A stretch of 64,000 nt of DNA, taken from the NCBI GenBank assembly GCA_944354535.1, contig CALVPY010000005.1, forward strand, positions 1 through 64,000. Reading direction: 5' to 3'. The translations under genes were made by a program, and so were the position numbers. The first letter of the stretch is position 1; each line of letters opens with the position of its first letter. Below, one piece after another: positions 16,195 to 25,102 of this stretch. The notes below the pieces were generated by a model that was given only the letters and a program-made list of their open reading frames with translations, did not search any database and was not told where the DNA came from. The DNA comes from an uncultured Clostridia bacterium. Lineage in GTDB: Bacteria > Bacillota > Clostridia > Christensenellales > Borkfalkiaceae.

Positions 16195-16650
16195 CTAAAA
16201 ATAACTTCCGCGAGCAAAACCACGCTTTTGCGCTGCGGGACTCAATTTGCCTCTTACCAGAGGCTTATTGTCAGAGAAGGACAAAATGGTGGGCGGGCGA
16301 TAACGTCTGTTAAAATCAACAAACTTCACCCCTCACGACTTTTTTGCGGTACGCAAAAAAGTGTGAACTAAAAATCACTTCCGCGAGCAGGGTTCCCCTG
16401 CGCTGGCTCACTCAATTTGCATATACTTATGCTTGCTGTTCTTAGAATGACATAGGGCTCCCGCAAAGATTTTGCGAAGCAAAAGATTTGTGGGAAAAGG
16501 AGGAGCAGGCATCAAAGCCCTGCCCCGACCTAAGGAGGGGCTGGCAAAGTTTGCCTTGCTCCGACGCGCTCGCGGGCGATAGCGTTTGTTGAAATCAACA
16601 AAGTTTACCCCTCGAAGCGAAGATTTCCCAAAGGGAAAGATTTGCTTCGA
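16195..16650. repeat. Second mosaic of short repeat modules, largely inverted relative to 14594-14950
   Basis: Shares, in inverted orientation, the CCACGCTTTTGC block, the ACTTTTTTGCG hairpin block, the GCAGGGTTCCCCTGC block, the CCGCAAAGATTTTGCGAAGC block and the GAAGATTTCCC/GGGAAAGATTTGC block with the region upstream of the XRE pair. No gene is seen in these 455 bases. Confidence 0.6.
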
Positions 16651-16657
16651 AATTTTA

Positions 16658-17875
16658 TCAGAGCTTTAGCGTCAGATCGCCGTATTTTACGATGTTTAAC
16701 TTGCGGAAGAGTTCGCAGACGGCGAGCGTCAGAAGGGCGGGGAGGACGAAGCAGAAGAGGACGACCCACAAAATGGTCAGCCCCACGTTGCAGCCCTGCG
16801 TGCCGATCATCTCGAAGAGCATATCGATGGGTCCCACGAGCCCCGCCGTGCCCATGCCGCTGCCCGTGCGCGTCGCAAACAGTCCGATGCCCGTGCCGTT
16901 GGGAAGAAACACGGAAAGGGTCCCCAAAATGGCGGAGGAGATGATGGGCGGCACGAAGAGGACGGGCTTTTTGAAGACGTTGGGGATCTGCAGCATGGAA
17001 GTGCCTAAGCCCTGCGCCACAAAGCCGCCCCAGCGGTTCTCGCGGAAGCTCATGGCGGCAAAGCCCATCATCTGGCAGCAGCAGCCGACGACCGCCGCGC
17101 CTGCCGCCACGCCCGAAAGCCCGATGGAGATGCCGATCGCCGCCGAGGAGATGGGAAGGGTGAGCGCCACGCCCATCACGACGGAGACGATGAGCCCCGT
17201 GACGGCGGCGGACACCGTGGAAAGGGAGGCCGCCCATGCGATGAAGTTGCCGAGCTGGGTCAAGGCCAGCGAGACGGGATACCCCACGCCGATGCCGAAG
17301 AGCGCGCCGCCCGCAAGCCCTACGAGGGGGGTGACGAGGATGTCGACGCGCGTTCTGCCCGAAACGAGGGAAGCAAGCGTCATGGCGGCAAACGCGCCCA
17401 CGAACGCGCCCATGGGATCGCCCGCCGATGCAAGCGAGATCGCAAAGGCATTGCCGCTCTCCATTGCGCTTTGGATGCCCGAGATGACCGCCTGCGCGTA
17501 CGAGCCGATCATGCCCGCGGCGACTGCCGAGGCGACGACGAGCGGCTGCGTCTTTTTGAGCTTTAAGCACACGCCCACGCCGATGCCCGCGCCCATCGCG
17601 ATCTGCGCCACCTTGCCCACCGCCTCGAGCGCGAGCCCGAAGGGGTTGTTGCCCGCTTTGTCGATGAGGCTGCCGAGCTGCCAGAGGATGGTGCCCGCGA
17701 TGAGCGTCGCAAAGAGCCCGAGCGCCATGCCGCTCATGCCGTCGATGAAGACGTAGTTTAAGAGCCATTTGAGCTTTTCGCCCGCGCCGCTGCACTCTTT
17801 GAAGGTCATTTCGGAAAGCTTTTTCTTTCTCTCGGGCGGCAGCTGCGCCGCATTGTCTTGCTTCAATTCTTCCAT
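16658..17875 (-). CDS. PTS-type sugar transporter EIIC-like membrane protein (EIIC_2 family)
   Basis: A 405-residue polytopic protein with about ten hydrophobic helices separated by glycine-rich loops (GMGTAGLVGPIDMLFE, LPNGTGIGLFATRTGSGMG), as in the PTS_EIIC_2 family of predicted phosphotransferase permeases. A charged cytosolic N terminus of about 35 residues precedes the first helix. There are no EIIA/EIIB domains or neighbouring PTS components, so coupling and substrate are open. ATG 17875 has GGAG 6 bases upstream. Transcription comes from a strong promoter at 17984-18012 through a leader with alternative hairpins. Confidence 0.7.
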   Translation of the reverse strand: MEELKQDNAAQLPPERKKKLSEMTFKECSGAGEKLKWLLNYVFIDGMSGMALGLFATLIAGTILWQLGSLIDKAGNNPFGLALEAVGKVAQIAMGAGIGVGVCLKLKKTQPLVVASAVAAGMIGSYAQAVISGIQSAMESGNAFAISLASAGDPMGAFVGAFAAMTLASLVSGRTRVDILVTPLVGLAGGALFGIGVGYPVSLALTQLGNFIAWAASLSTVSAAVTGLIVSVVMGVALTLPISSAAIGISIGLSGVAAGAAVVGCCCQMMGFAAMSFRENRWGGFVAQGLGTSMLQIPNVFKKPVLFVPPIISSAILGTLSVFLPNGTGIGLFATRTGSGMGTAGLVGPIDMLFEMIGTQGCNVGLTILWVVLFCFVLPALLTLAVCELFRKLNIVKYGDLTLKL

Positions 17876-17890
17876 CTTTTCTCCTTCGGG

Positions 17891-17956
17891 AAAAGCAAAG
17901 CCCCCGAAGCGGTACGGCTTCGGGGGAAAACGAATGTTGTTTTTAACAAGCCGTAC
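17891..17956 (-). promoter_or_regulatory. Candidate attenuator in the leader of the PTS-like gene
   Basis: On the minus strand an early GTACGGCTT (17956-17948) can pair with AAGCCGTAC (17920-17912). Those bases overlap the 5' arm and loop of a second, 10-bp hairpin CCCCCGAAGC/GCTTCGGGGG (17926-17901), which is followed by CTTTGCTTTT. The two folds are mutually exclusive, the layout of a transcription attenuator, placed about 20 bases before the ribosome binding site. Confidence 0.5.
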
Positions 17957-17983
17957 ATTCTACGCTTTTCTCTGTTTTGCATT

Positions 17984-18012
17984 ATGATAGCGCAAGGCGG
18001 GGGGAATGTCAA
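17984..18012 (-). promoter_or_regulatory. Promoter of PTS-like gene
   Basis: On the minus strand TTGACA, 17 bases, TATCAT. It gives a leader of about 100 bases. Confidence 0.8.
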
Positions 18013-18217
18013 GCGTTTGCGCAAAAAAAACCCGCGTGCGCACAAAATACCGAAAAGAAGTTGCAGGATGAAGGCCGCCGTGATATAATTTCCTTTGTGA
18101 ACGAATCCGCCGCGCGGGAAGGGCGTTATTTTACACGATTATTACCTTTCCGTGACGAAAAATGCGCAATTTTCCGCGCAGAACACGTTATACTATAGAG
18201 GCACTACGGAGGATACC

Positions 18218-19009
18218 ATGCCCGCGGCTTATGCACACATCTCGTTCGGGAGGGAAGTATTGAACGCCCTGCCCGCGCCGCTTCAAACGATCGTCAAAGA
18301 GCACTTCGACGCCTTCGCGCTCGGCGTGCACGGCCCCGACCTGCTCTTTTACTACCGCCCGCTCTTTGCCAATCAGACGAGCGCAGTCGGCTACCGCCTG
18401 CATTTCGAACAGGCGGCGCCCTTTTTTGCACGCGCAAAAACTGTTTTCACCGCGCGCGGCTGCCGCCCCGAGGACGCGGCGTACCTTTACGGCTTCCTGT
18501 GCCATTTTGCGCTCGACAGCACGGCGCATCCCCTCGTGAGCGAAAAACTCGAACGCTCACCCGAGGTGACGCACACCGAGACGGAGTCCTCCTTCGACCG
18601 CCTCCTCCTCGAAAAAGAGGGCAAAGACCCGCTCTCCGCCGACCTCACGGCGCACATCCGCCCCTCTTCGTGGCTTGCGGACATCGCCGCCGCCTACTAC
18701 GGGCTGCCCGAACGCAAACTGAAGAAGGCGCTTTTGTCCATCCTCTTTTACAACCGCCTGCTGCGCGCCCCGCGCCTTGCAAAGCGCCGCCTCGTTTGCG
18801 CCGTTCTGCGCCTCACGGGAAATTATCGCGAGATGCACGGCATGATGATCCCCTATAAAAAGGACGAGCGCTGCGAAGACAGCGATAAGGAGCTCATGGA
18901 CGCCTTTGAACGGGCGGTCCCCAAGGCGTGCGAACTTATCGCTTCCTATGAAAAGCATCTGCGCGGCGAGGGGGAGCTGAGCCCGCTGCTCAACAGAAAC
19001 TACGAATAA
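18218..19009 (+). CDS. Zinc-dependent phospholipase C-like protein
   Basis: A 263-residue protein of the zinc-dependent phospholipase C/S1-P1 nuclease-like fold. It starts MPAAYAHISFG and has spaced histidines and aspartates suited to a metal cluster (H7, GVHGPDLLFY, YGFLCHFALDSTAHP, HTETESSFDRLL). No signal peptide is evident, so it may act inside the cell. ATG 18218 was chosen for GGAGGAT just upstream; the longer frame begins within the promoter area (TATACT at 18189). It is followed after 28 bases by an MFS gene. Enzyme activity is inferred from family likeness only. Confidence 0.65.
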   Translation: MPAAYAHISFGREVLNALPAPLQTIVKEHFDAFALGVHGPDLLFYYRPLFANQTSAVGYRLHFEQAAPFFARAKTVFTARGCRPEDAAYLYGFLCHFALDSTAHPLVSEKLERSPEVTHTETESSFDRLLLEKEGKDPLSADLTAHIRPSSWLADIAAAYYGLPERKLKKALLSILFYNRLLRAPRLAKRRLVCAVLRLTGNYREMHGMMIPYKKDERCEDSDKELMDAFERAVPKACELIASYEKHLRGEGELSPLLNRNYE

Positions 19010-19037
19010 AGCAAGAATCGAAACAGGAGAATATGGT

Positions 19038-20405
19038 ATGAGTGAAGCTCGGGCCGCCAAGGCGCGGCAGGCAAACCCGAACAGGAAAAAGGAGATCGCC
19101 TGGATCTTGTACGACGTGGGCAATTCGGCGTTCACGCTGCTCGTGAGCACGGTGCTGCCCATCTACTTCAACTATCTCGTCACCTCGGCGGGACTTGCGG
19201 AGACGGACGCCACCGCCATCTGGGGGTATGCGGCGAGCGCGGTCACGCTTTGCGTCGCGGTGCTTTCGCCCATTTTGGGCTCGTTTGCCGACGACGTGGG
19301 CAGGAAAAAGCCGCTCTTTTTCTTCAGTGCCGTGTTGGGCGTTCTGGGCTGCGGGGCGCTCGGCATCCCGATGGGCTGGATCGCCTTCCTCGCCGTCTTC
19401 ATCGTCGCGAAGATCTGCTATTCGGTCAGCCTCGTCTTCTACGACGCCATGCTCACCGACGTGACGACGCCCGAACGCCTCGACGACATCTCCGCCAAGG
19501 GCTATGCCTTCGGGTATGTGGGCAGCTGCATCCCCTTCCTCCTCGGCATCTATCTCATCAACTTCACCGACCTTGCGATCACCGTCTCCATGCCCGTCGC
19601 CTGCCTCATCAACGCGCTGTGGTGGTTCGGCTTTACGCTGCCCCTCACAAAGGAGTATGAGCAGACGCACTTCATCCGCCGCGCCAAGAACACGGTGCGC
19701 GGGAGCTTCAAGCGCCTCTTCTCGGTGTTCGGCAAGAAAAAAGGGCTTCCCAACCGCAAGGGCATCATCCTCTTCCTCGTTGCCTTCTTCCTCTACATCG
19801 ACGGCGTCTATACCGTCATCGATATGGCGACTTCCTTCGGCACGGCGCTGGGCTTCGATACGACCTCGCTCCTTTTAGCGCTCCTTTTAACGCAGATCGT
19901 CGCCTTCCCCGCCGCCATCGTCTTCGGGAAGCTCGCCTCCAAAGTACACAACGACCTTCTCATCTTCATCTGCGTCGTCGCCTATACGGGCGTGGGCATC
20001 TTCGCCGTCTTCATGACCGAGAGCTGGCAGTTCTGGGTGCTCGCTTCCATCGTCGGACTCTTTCAAGGGGGCGTGCAGGCGCTCTCGCGCTCCTATTTCG
20101 CGCAGATCATCCCCGCCGAACAATCGGGCCTTTTATTCGGGATCCTCGATATCTTCGGCAAGGGCGCGGCGTTCATCGGCACCCTCCTCGTCGGCATCGT
20201 CACGCAGGCGACGGACTCTGTCAACATGGGCGCGCTGCCCATCGTGGCGCTCTTCGTGCTCGGGCTTGTCGCGCTCGTCTTCGCCGCGCGGGAGAACAGG
20301 AAGTTCCTCTTTGCGAGGAAGGCGGCTGCTCCCGTAGATGGGGAGAACACCGAAGGTGCACAAAACAGCGACATCGCTCCGCCGGAAGAAGGATCTGAAG
20401 GCTGA
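19038..20405 (+). CDS. MFS transporter, UMF1/Atg22-like family
   Basis: A 455-residue, 12-helix major facilitator. The N-terminal KKEIAWILYDVGNSAFTLLVS and the loop GSFADDVGRKKPLF (MFS motif A) are typical of the UMF1 (Atg22-like) branch. The C-terminal tail is soluble and acidic/polar. It probably shares a transcript with the upstream phospholipase-like gene (28-base gap, AACAGGAG before the ATG). Substrates of this branch in bacteria are mostly unknown; amino acid or metabolite export is a guess by analogy with Atg22. Confidence 0.75.
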   Translation: MSEARAAKARQANPNRKKEIAWILYDVGNSAFTLLVSTVLPIYFNYLVTSAGLAETDATAIWGYAASAVTLCVAVLSPILGSFADDVGRKKPLFFFSAVLGVLGCGALGIPMGWIAFLAVFIVAKICYSVSLVFYDAMLTDVTTPERLDDISAKGYAFGYVGSCIPFLLGIYLINFTDLAITVSMPVACLINALWWFGFTLPLTKEYEQTHFIRRAKNTVRGSFKRLFSVFGKKKGLPNRKGIILFLVAFFLYIDGVYTVIDMATSFGTALGFDTTSLLLALLLTQIVAFPAAIVFGKLASKVHNDLLIFICVVAYTGVGIFAVFMTESWQFWVLASIVGLFQGGVQALSRSYFAQIIPAEQSGLLFGILDIFGKGAAFIGTLLVGIVTQATDSVNMGALPIVALFVLGLVALVFAARENRKFLFARKAAAPVDGENTEGAQNSDIAPPEEGSEG

Positions 20406-20495
20406 GCCGAGTCCCCGTCCCCCGAAAGGACGTTTTAGGGAAAATATGGGGAATGCGCTCCTCTGCGGAAAAGCGGGGGAGCGCAAAACTTTATT

Positions 20496-20570
20496 CAAGG
20501 CTTTTTTGCGTGCCGCAAAAAAGCCTTGCAAAGAACGGCGCCGCGGCTCGAAAGAGCCGCGGCGCCGCCG
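20496..20570. terminator. Two strong hairpins between convergent MFS and EF-G-like genes
   Basis: First CAAGGCTTTTTTGCG/CGCAAAAAAGCCTTG (15 bp, loop TGC). Then CGGCGCCGCGGCTC/GAGCCGCGGCGCCG (14 bp, loop GAAA). Together they act as a bidirectional transcription barrier. Confidence 0.75.
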
Positions 20571-20582
20571 TTTGCCGAAAAT

Positions 20583-22643
20583 TTACGCTTTTGCCTGCTG
20601 AACGGCCTGAAGCACGCTCTCGGGCGCCTGCTCATAGCGGGCGAAGCTCTCCGAGAAGCGGCCTCTGCCCTGCGTCATCGAGCGCAGCGCCGTCGCATAC
20701 GTCAGAAGTTCGCCCTTGGGCGCTTCCGCCGTGACGATCTGCATATCGTCCTGCGTGTCCATGCCGAGGATGCGGCCGCGGCGCTTGTTGAGATCGCCCA
20801 TCACGTCGCCCACGAACTGTTCGGGCACGGCGATCCTGAGCCTTGAAAGCGGCTCGAGGAGCACGGGCGAAGCGTTTTTGAGCCCTTCCTTGAAGGCGAG
20901 CTCGGCAGCCGCCTTGAACGCCGCTTCCGACGAGTCGACGTCGTGATAGCTTCCGTCATAGAGGACGGCTTTGAGTCGGATGACGGGATAGCCCGCGAGC
21001 ACGCCGTGGGGCAGGCACTCCACAAGGCCCTTCTCGACGGCGGGGATGTACTGCTTGGGCACCGTGCCGCCCACGACCTCTTCCGCGAATTCGAAGTCTC
21101 TCTCGCAGGGTTCGAAGCGGATCTTGCAGTGGCCGTACTGCCCGTGGCCGCCCGTCTGCTTCTTGTACTTGCCTTCCGCGTTGGCGGTCTTTCGGATGGT
21201 CTCCTTATACGCGATGGCGGGGGTGCGGAAGTCTGCCTCCGCGCCGAATTTCGCCTTCAGCTTCTTGTTGATGACGTCAAGATGCACTTCGCCCTGGCCG
21301 CCCGCGAGCGTTTCGCCCGTGTCGTGGTCCTTGACGACGACAAAGCTCTTGTCCTCCTCCGCAAGGCGGGCAAGACCGGAAAAGACTTTGTCTTCCGTGC
21401 CGCGCACTTTGGCGTAGACCGCCATGTAGAGCACGGGGTGGGGGAAGGGGATGGGGTCGAAGCGGACGGGCGCGGAAACATCGCACAGCGTGTCGCAGGT
21501 GCCCGTGTTCTGCAGCTTGTTGACGGCGCCGATGTCGCCCGCGCGCAGCTCGTTGACGGGGACCTGCTTCTTGCCGCAGACGAGGTAGATGGTATTGATG
21601 CGCTCTTCGGTGTTCGTGTTGGGGTTGAGGACGGTCATGCCCGTCTTTAAGACCCCGCGGCACACGCGAAGATAGTTGAGCTTGCCCACGAAGGGGTCGA
21701 CGGCGGTCTTAAAGACCTGCGCCGCGAAGGGAGCGTCCTCGTCGCAGGTGATGCCGATGACGGAGTCCTTTTCAAGGTCGGTGGCGGGCACTTCGGCGCG
21801 CTCGGCGGCCTCGGGCAGGTACTTCACGATCTCGTTCATCAGGTTGATGACGCCCTTATTCTGCTGGGCGCTGCCCGCCATGACGGGGATGACGTTGATG
21901 TTGTAGATGCCCTTGCGGATGCCGTGGATGATGTCCTCGCGCGAGAGCTGGCCGTCCTCGAAGTACTTTTCGAGCAGCACGTCGTCGTTCTCGGCGGCGG
22001 CCTCCGTCAAGGAAAGGCGCATCTCGTCGAAGTCGCGGCGGTACGCATCGGGCACGCTGATCTCTTCGGGGCCCGTATTGGTAAAGCGGTACGCCCTTTC
22101 GGTGAGGGCGTTGACGTTGCCCGTCATCTTATTTCCTTCCATCATGGGGATCTGGATGGGCGCTATTTTATTCTTATACTTTTCCTGCAGCGCGCGGACG
22201 GTGCCGTAGTAATCGGCGTTGTCCTTATCCATGCCGTTGATGAAGATGATGAGGGGCTTTTTCGCCCTTAAGCACTGGTTGATCGCCTTTTCGGCGCCGA
22301 CGGTGAGCGTGCCGTTTGCGCCCATGACGACGATCGCCGCGCCGCAGGCGCGCATCGCCTCGTTGACTTCGCCCTCAAAATCGTAAAAGCCGGGGCAGTC
22401 CAAAAGGTTGATCTTGACGTCCTTCCACGTCGTGTAGGCGGCGGAAAGAGAGACGGACATCTTGCGTGCGATCTCCTGTTCGTCGAAATCGGAAACGGTG
22501 GTGCCGGTATCTACCCTGCCCATGCGCTCGATGGCGCCCCCGTTGAAGAGGATGGCTTCGCAGAGGGTGGTCTTGCCCTCGCCGCTGTGGCCGACGATGG
22601 CGATGTTGCGGATATTTTTTGCAGATACGCTCATGGGTATCAT
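20583..22643 (-). CDS. Elongation factor G paralogue (EF-G-like GTPase)
   Basis: A 686-residue translational GTPase with the full EF-G domain order. It differs from canonical EF-G in the G motifs: G1 is GHSGEGKT (18-25) instead of GHIDAGKT, G3 is DCPGFYDF, and G4 reads NGMD where NKMD is expected, losing the guanine-contacting lysine. Domain IV has the GGHGQYGHCKI stretch. These traits fit the EF-G-like/EF-G2 group rather than the housekeeping factor, which normally sits near rpsL/rpsG. It stands alone and converges on the MFS gene. A role in ribosome rescue or recycling is speculative. Confidence 0.85.
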   Translation of the reverse strand: MIPMSVSAKNIRNIAIVGHSGEGKTTLCEAILFNGGAIERMGRVDTGTTVSDFDEQEIARKMSVSLSAAYTTWKDVKINLLDCPGFYDFEGEVNEAMRACGAAIVVMGANGTLTVGAEKAINQCLRAKKPLIIFINGMDKDNADYYGTVRALQEKYKNKIAPIQIPMMEGNKMTGNVNALTERAYRFTNTGPEEISVPDAYRRDFDEMRLSLTEAAAENDDVLLEKYFEDGQLSREDIIHGIRKGIYNINVIPVMAGSAQQNKGVINLMNEIVKYLPEAAERAEVPATDLEKDSVIGITCDEDAPFAAQVFKTAVDPFVGKLNYLRVCRGVLKTGMTVLNPNTNTEERINTIYLVCGKKQVPVNELRAGDIGAVNKLQNTGTCDTLCDVSAPVRFDPIPFPHPVLYMAVYAKVRGTEDKVFSGLARLAEEDKSFVVVKDHDTGETLAGGQGEVHLDVINKKLKAKFGAEADFRTPAIAYKETIRKTANAEGKYKKQTGGHGQYGHCKIRFEPCERDFEFAEEVVGGTVPKQYIPAVEKGLVECLPHGVLAGYPVIRLKAVLYDGSYHDVDSSEAAFKAAAELAFKEGLKNASPVLLEPLSRLRIAVPEQFVGDVMGDLNKRRGRILGMDTQDDMQIVTAEAPKGELLTYATALRSMTQGRGRFSESFARYEQAPESVLQAVQQAKA

Positions 22644-22804
22644 CTCCTTGTGAATGATTCGGCGTCTTCCCGCTTGGCGGAACGCCGTCTATTCCATTAT
22701 ACCTTACTTTTTGGAAAAATCAAGAGGGATAGGAAAAATAATTTCCCGTTTTGTAAGAAAGTTGCAGCAAAATCGCCTGAAAATGCCGATTTTTTGCTTT
22801 CCTC

Positions 22805-22833
22805 TTGACAAATTTCCTCCATTGTTCTATAAT
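22805..22833 (+). promoter_or_regulatory. Consensus promoter of BspA-like lipoprotein
   Basis: TTGACA, 17 bases, TATAAT: a perfect sigma-A consensus, with predicted start about 25 bases before the GTG start codon. Confidence 0.85.
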
Positions 22834-22864
22834 GAGCATAGTCAGGAACAAAGGAGAAACGTGC

Positions 22865-24106
22865 GTGAAGGGACGGAGCATTGCATTTTTTCTGGCAGCG
22901 GTATTATGCCTTTGCGGCGCTGCCGGGTGTGCCGGTGAGGGGGAACCGCAGACGCACAGGCATGAGATCTTCTATGTCGAGGAGCGGCGCCCCACCTGCA
23001 CCGAGGCGGGCATGGAGGGGTATTGGATCTGCCGCATCTGCGGGGCAACTTTTTCGGATGAAGGGGGCAAGGAGCCCTGCGAGCCCGAAGCGTTCCCAGC
23101 GGAGGGGCATGATTTTTTCAGGGAAGCTTTGAAGGCCGCCACCTGCGAAGAGGCAGGGCGTATCCGCCTGGTCTGTACCAAGTGCGATTATGAGGAAGAG
23201 GAGACCGATCCCGCAAAGGGGCACATTTGGGGGCCGTGGCTGACGACGAGGGCGCCCTCCTGCCTGGAAGCGGGGGAGGAGACGCGCTTTTGCGCAAACT
23301 GCAGGGAACAGGAAACACACAGCATCCCCGCATCGGGGCAGCATAAGTTCGGGACGGACAACGTCTGCACGGCGTGCGCTTTTGTGTGCGAGCCGACGCC
23401 CGGCCTCTCGTATGCGCCCGTTACGGGGGAGGACGGCAATCTTGCAGGCTATGCCGTCTCTTTGGGAACGGCGGAGGCTTCTCAGGTCGTCGTCGCGCCC
23501 TATTACGAGGGAGAGCCCGTCATCGCCGTTGCGGAGAAGGGGTTTTGCGACTGTAACGGCATCAAAACCTTCACCTCCTATGCTTTGCTCGTCCGCATCG
23601 GCGCCGAGGCTTTCCGCGGCTGTACGGGGCTGCGCGCGGTCGAACTTGCCGACAGCGTAGAGGAAGTGGGGGAGATGGCGTTCTATGCGTGCAGCAAAGT
23701 CGTCTCGCTCCGCTTAGGGAGCGGCACCGAACGCATCGCTTCCAACGCGTTTTACGGCCTGCAGGCGCTCGAGAGCATCACGGTGAGCGAAGAAAACCTC
23801 GCCTATTCGGGGGAGGGGAACTGCCTTGTCGAGCGGAAGTCGGGCAAACTCATCCTCGGCTGCGGCAGCAGCGTCATCCCCGACGGCGTCAGGGAGATAT
23901 GTGACTACGCGTTCCACAACAACTGCCTTATCTCCTGCGTCGAGGTGCCGTCGAGCGTCGTCCGCATCGGGACTTCTGCATTCGACGGCTGCAAGGAGCT
24001 CACGTCCTTCACTTATCTCGGAACGGCGGAAGAGTGGGAGCGCGTCGAAAAGGGCGCCCGCTGGAGAGACTATGCGCCGTTCGGCGAAGTACGGTTCGGG
24101 GCGTGA
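22865..24106 (+). CDS. Lipoprotein with cysteine-pair repeats and BspA-type leucine-rich repeats
   Basis: A 413-residue surface protein. The signal peptide ends in a lipobox GAAGC (Cys about 22). Residues about 30-180 contain repeated CxxC pairs (CRICGATF, CTKCDYE, CANC, CTAC), each preceded by a TCxEAG segment, a repeat type common on clostridial surface proteins. The C-terminal 220 residues are BspA/LRR_5-type repeats (IGAEAFRGCTGLRAVEL, VGEMAFYACSKVVSL). The GTG at 22865 was chosen because AAGGAG lies 8 bases upstream and the upstream frame starts inside the promoter. A likely adhesion or host-contact role is inference. The terminator overlaps the following convergent gene. Confidence 0.75.
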   Translation: MKGRSIAFFLAAVLCLCGAAGCAGEGEPQTHRHEIFYVEERRPTCTEAGMEGYWICRICGATFSDEGGKEPCEPEAFPAEGHDFFREALKAATCEEAGRIRLVCTKCDYEEEETDPAKGHIWGPWLTTRAPSCLEAGEETRFCANCREQETHSIPASGQHKFGTDNVCTACAFVCEPTPGLSYAPVTGEDGNLAGYAVSLGTAEASQVVVAPYYEGEPVIAVAEKGFCDCNGIKTFTSYALLVRIGAEAFRGCTGLRAVELADSVEEVGEMAFYACSKVVSLRLGSGTERIASNAFYGLQALESITVSEENLAYSGEGNCLVERKSGKLILGCGSSVIPDGVREICDYAFHNNCLISCVEVPSSVVRIGTSAFDGCKELTSFTYLGTAEEWERVEKGARWRDYAPFGEVRFGA

Positions 24107-24119
24107 ACGCCGCGACAGA

Positions 24120-24152
24120 AAAAGACGGACTCAACTGTCCGTCTTTTTATTT
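24120..24152. terminator. Bidirectional terminator overlapping the end of the TtcA-like gene
   Basis: AAAAGACGGAC / GTCCGTCTTTT stem, loop TCAACT, tail TTATTTTC on the plus strand. The stop codon and last residues of the convergent gene lie inside this hairpin, so one sequence serves both transcripts. Confidence 0.85.
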
Positions 24153-24979
24153 TCGTAAAGTTCGTCGAAGGAATATTTTTTCCCGCCCGCCTTGAGCCCG
24201 GGGAAGGTATCCACACACACGGCGTGGAGGGCGGTAAACAGGTTGTCCTCGATCTGCGCGTCCTGCCTTTTCAGCGCGTTCACAAGCTCCTTCACTTCCT
24301 GCCGTTTGGAGCAGCCCTCCTCCGCTTCGGTGCGCGCCGTCACGCGGCAGGCGCAGCGGATGAATTGGAGCCCGTTGTAGCGCGCCCAGGCAATGATGTC
24401 GTCCTCCTTGATGCAGTAAAGGGGGCGGATGAGCTCCATGCCTTCGAAGTTTTGGCTCCTTATTTTCGGCATCATGCCCTGCAATTGCGCGCCGTAGAAC
24501 ATGCCGATGAGCGTCGTTTCGATGACGTCGTTGAGGTGATGCCCGAGCGCTATTTTATTGCAGCCGAGCTCTCTTGCCTTGGCGTAGAGGTGCCCCCGCC
24601 GCATGCGCGCGCAGAGGTAGCAGGGCGATTTTTCCACGCTGTCGGCGGCGGCGAAAATTTCCGAAGAGAACATCGTGAGGGGGAGCTCCAGCGTCTTCGC
24701 GTTTTCGAGGATGCGCGCGCGGTTCTCTTCGTTGTAACCGGGGTCCATCGCAAGGAACACGAGCTCGAATTTTTGCTCGCCGTACCGATTGAGAAGCTCC
24801 ATGAGCTTGGCGAGCAGCATACTGTCCTTCCCGCCCGAGATGCACACGGCGATCTTATCGCCCTCCTCGATGAGCGAATAGCGCTTGACCGCCTCGATGA
24901 AGGGGTTGAAGAGGGCTTTTCTGAATTTTTTGACGATGCTGCGTTCGATCTCTTGGCAGCGGGAGAGCGGTCTTGCCAT
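24131..24979 (-). CDS. TtcA-like tRNA thiolation / PP-loop ATPase
   Basis: A 282-residue PP-loop protein with SGGKDS (48-53), a CYLC cysteine pair and a downstream CACRVT, the cysteine pattern of TtcA/Ncs6-type enzymes that hold an iron-sulfur cluster. It would adenylate a tRNA cytidine or uridine and add sulfur, e.g. 2-thiocytidine at position 32. No Shine-Dalgarno is seen; the -10 box ends about 10 bases before the ATG, so the mRNA is predicted to be nearly leaderless. The C terminus is encoded within the shared terminator. The exact target base is uncertain. Confidence 0.8.
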   Translation of the reverse strand: MARPLSRCQEIERSIVKKFRKALFNPFIEAVKRYSLIEEGDKIAVCISGGKDSMLLAKLMELLNRYGEQKFELVFLAMDPGYNEENRARILENAKTLELPLTMFSSEIFAAADSVEKSPCYLCARMRRGHLYAKARELGCNKIALGHHLNDVIETTLIGMFYGAQLQGMMPKIRSQNFEGMELIRPLYCIKEDDIIAWARYNGLQFIRCACRVTARTEAEEGCSKRQEVKELVNALKRQDAQIEDNLFTALHAVCVDTFPGLKAGGKKYSFDELYENKKTDS

Positions 24980-24988
24980 AACGCGAAA

Positions 24989-25017
24989 AGGATAGCGTAT
25001 TTTATAAAAAAAGTCAA
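24989..25017 (-). promoter_or_regulatory. Promoter of TtcA-like gene (near-leaderless)
   Basis: On the minus strand TTGACT, 17 bases, TATCCT. The ATG begins 10 bases beyond the -10 box. Confidence 0.65.
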
Positions 25018-25045
25018 ACTATTTTTCGGGGAGGCCGCGCCGCGC

Positions 25046-25074
25046 TTGCTTTTTCGGAAATGAAATGCTATAGT
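25046..25074 (+). promoter_or_regulatory. Promoter of SLC13-like permease
   Basis: TTGCTT, 17 bases, TATAGT; it is followed by a leader with GGAGAGAG before the ATG at 25103. It is back to back with the TtcA-like promoter. Confidence 0.7.
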
Positions 25075-25102
25075 ATAGCCGTTTTGCACAGGAGAGAGAA
25101 CT

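Noticed and set aside
22805..22864. TTG start at 22805 for the BspA-like lipoprotein
   Set aside because: That codon is the -35 box of a perfect promoter; GTG 22865 with AAGGAG upstream begins the signal peptide.
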